This document shows, piece after piece, positions 62,889 to 64,000 of a DNA stretch of 64,000 nucleotides. Below the pieces are notes generated by a model. That model did not search any database. It was not told the origin of the DNA and saw only the letters and a list, made by a program, of their open reading frames with translations. The position numbers and the translations under genes are program-made. The DNA is from Bacteroidales bacterium (GTDB lineage Bacteria; Bacteroidota; Bacteroidia; Bacteroidales; UBA932), in the NCBI GenBank assembly GCA_017399905.1, contig JAFQAR010000001.1, positions 62,001 to 126,000 on the forward strand, given 5' to 3'. Numbering within the stretch: the first letter of the stretch is position 1; every line of letters starts with the position of its first letter.

Positions 62889-64000
62889 AAACGGTATTCT
62901 CGATTGCATATGAGGCGACTTCGGGACGCATCGCGTGTTCGAGGTCGCTTTTGCTTTCAGGACGTTTTCCTATAGGCAGGACTGTCGGGGATTTCTCACC
63001 TGTCCTTGTAAGATTATGCCCTTCTTCTACTGTGCCGGCTATAACAAGGACTGGAGTCTGACGGGTTCTTGCTCTTTCTATGACTCCGGATATGAGTTTG
63101 CCCTGTCCCGTCTGATGATCGACCTTGCCTTCTCCTGTGATGATCAGATCTGCATCGGAGATGAGGCTGTCGAATCCGATGATGTCAAGAATGATGTCTC
63201 GGCCTTTTTCAAGTCTTGCGTTGAAGAATGAGAGAAAGGCAGCTCCGAGACCTCCTGCGGCTCCGGCTCCTGGAACTGACGGAATGTCTCTTCCCGTCTC
63301 CCATGAGAGTACGTCCGAATAAGATGTCATTCCGTCTTCAAGTACCTTTACCGTCTGAGGGTCTGCACCCTTCTGAGGTGCAAAGACCTTGGTTGCTCCA
63401 TTCATGCCTGTCAATGGAGCGTCCACGTCACATGCAATGATGAATTCGGAGCCGGAAAGCTCCTGCGGGATGCCGCTGACGTCAATATTGGCCACCAAGG
63501 AGATTTTTTCTCCGCAGAGTCCTTCGATCATTTGGCCGTCACGTCCTGTGAAACGCGCTCCCAATGCCTCAAGCATCCCGCTTCCGCCGTCGTTTGTGGC
63601 ACTTCCGCCCAGCCCGATGATGAATTTTCTGCATCCGTTTTCATATGCCTTCAATATGATTTCGCCAAGACCTCTTGTTGAGGTAAGAAGCGGATTCCTT
63701 TCGTCAGAGGACAAGAGGGATAGACCGCAGGCGGCTGCGCTCTCAATGACCGCAAGGCCATCTTTATGATAATAGAATGATGATATAGGGCGTCCGAGCG
63801 GGTCGGAAACCGGAACCTCTGTCCTCTCGGCTCCAATTGACTTGCCGATGACTTCGGCTGTGCCTTCTCCACCGTCTGCAGCTGCCACCTTGACGACATT
63901 GCAGTCCGGAAATACCATCCTGATTCCTGCTTCGGCGGCATCTGCGACCTCGATTGATGAAAGGCAACCCTTGAAAGAGTCTGACGCTATGACGATCTTA
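62857..64000 (-). CDS. glycerate kinase, start cut by right edge
   Basis: A GarK/GlxK-type glycerate kinase, which makes 2-phosphoglycerate or 3-phosphoglycerate from glycerate. The frame is open to the last base; the visible N-terminus reads KIVIASDSFKGCLSSIEVADAAEAGI, so only the first residue or two are missing. Family motifs are VAAADGGEGTAEVIGKSIG, FIIGLGGSATNDGGSGMLEALGA, VACDVDAPLTG-like IIACDVDAPLTG and LIITGEGKVDHQTGQGKLI. About 380 residues are visible, as expected for the family. The 3' end overlaps murF by 32 bases in the opposite direction. Confidence 0.95.
   Translation of the reverse strand, partial: KIVIASDSFKGCLSSIEVADAAEAGIRMVFPDCNVVKVAAADGGEGTAEVIGKSIGAERTEVPVSDPLGRPISSFYYHKDGLAVIESAAACGLSLLSSDERNPLLTSTRGLGEIILKAYENGCRKFIIGLGGSATNDGGSGMLEALGARFTGRDGQMIEGLCGEKISLVANIDVSGIPQELSGSEFIIACDVDAPLTGMNGATKVFAPQKGADPQTVKVLEDGMTSYSDVLSWETGRDIPSVPGAGAAGGLGAAFLSFFNARLEKGRDIILDIIGFDSLISDADLIITGEGKVDHQTGQGKLISGVIERARTRQTPVLVIAGTVEEGHNLTRTGEKSPTVLPIGKRPESKSDLEHAMRPEVASYAIENTVSKALVSLFPF

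Overview
The window looks like a chromosomal segment of a member of the Bacteroidales (Bacteroidota). The evidence is a UpxY-type capsule antiterminator, a tmRNA tag GNNSYALAA, many promoters of the Bacteroidota form TTTG-N19/20-TAnnTTTG, a GSCFA protein, lipoproteins with Bacteroidota-style lipoboxes, and FucP plus a RhaM-like mutarotase beside gmd/fcl. I cannot name a genus. No transposase, integrase, CRISPR array or phage module was seen.

Layout. (1) 1-5.3 kb: tail of rmlD, an outer-membrane beta-barrel protein, secA, a bactofilin and tRNA-Val. (2) 5.3-6.3 kb: tmRNA (ssrA) followed 16 bp later by upxY, then an intrinsic terminator and the promoter and long leader of the capsule operon. (3) 6.5-29.8 kb: a long plus-strand capsule/exopolysaccharide operon. 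Its order is Wza-like export lipoprotein, Wzc-like tyrosine kinase, PHP phosphatase, WecA-like initiator, 4-amino-sugar enzymes (dehydratase, aminotransferase, ATP-grasp, acyltransferase), TupA-like ATP-grasp, a frameshifted sugar-transfer ATP-grasp, CBS-nucleotidyltransferase, glycosyltransferases, Wzx and Wzy, gmd-fcl, and an apparent L-fucose salvage set (nucleotidyltransferase-GHMP kinase fusion, mutarotase, FucP). (4) 29.8-37.5 kb: a secreted beta-helix protein with a tailspike-like C-terminus, a minus-strand nucleotidyltransferase-fold protein, then a second capsule unit (GT26, ATP-grasp, two acetyltransferases, deacetylase, small secreted protein). (5) 37.6-43.3 kb: nucleotide-sugar supply (ugd, rmlA, rmlB, manC), an aminotransferase and a tiny charged protein.

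(6) 43.3-51.9 kb: housekeeping and regulation: ffh and lysA (minus), a membrane-anchored AraC-type regulator, two small lipoproteins, an ABC transporter with a GntR repressor, a second beta-barrel protein and GSCFA. (7) 52-61 kb: a 5'-nucleotidase-like lipoprotein and a carbohydrate locus (ROK regulator, AGE-type epimerase, GH3 and a probable uncharacterised glycosidase). (8) 61-64 kb: dut, murF and a glycerate kinase cut by the right edge.

How it fits together: ManC-Gmd-Fcl should give GDP-L-fucose, RmlA/B/D dTDP-L-rhamnose, Ugd UDP-glucuronate, and the dehydratase-aminotransferase-acyltransferase set an amino sugar. These would be assembled on a lipid carrier by the WecA-like enzyme and glycosyltransferases, flipped by Wzx, polymerised by Wzy and exported by Wza/Wzc. 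The core of the capsule operon (about 15-24 kb, and again about 29.8-36 kb) is visibly more AT-rich than the flanks, as expected for exchangeable capsule cassettes. The least familiar items are the fucose-linked fusion enzyme, the cluster of four ATP-grasp genes, the tailspike-like beta-helix protein, the tmRNA-upxY junction and the 731-residue putative glycosidase.
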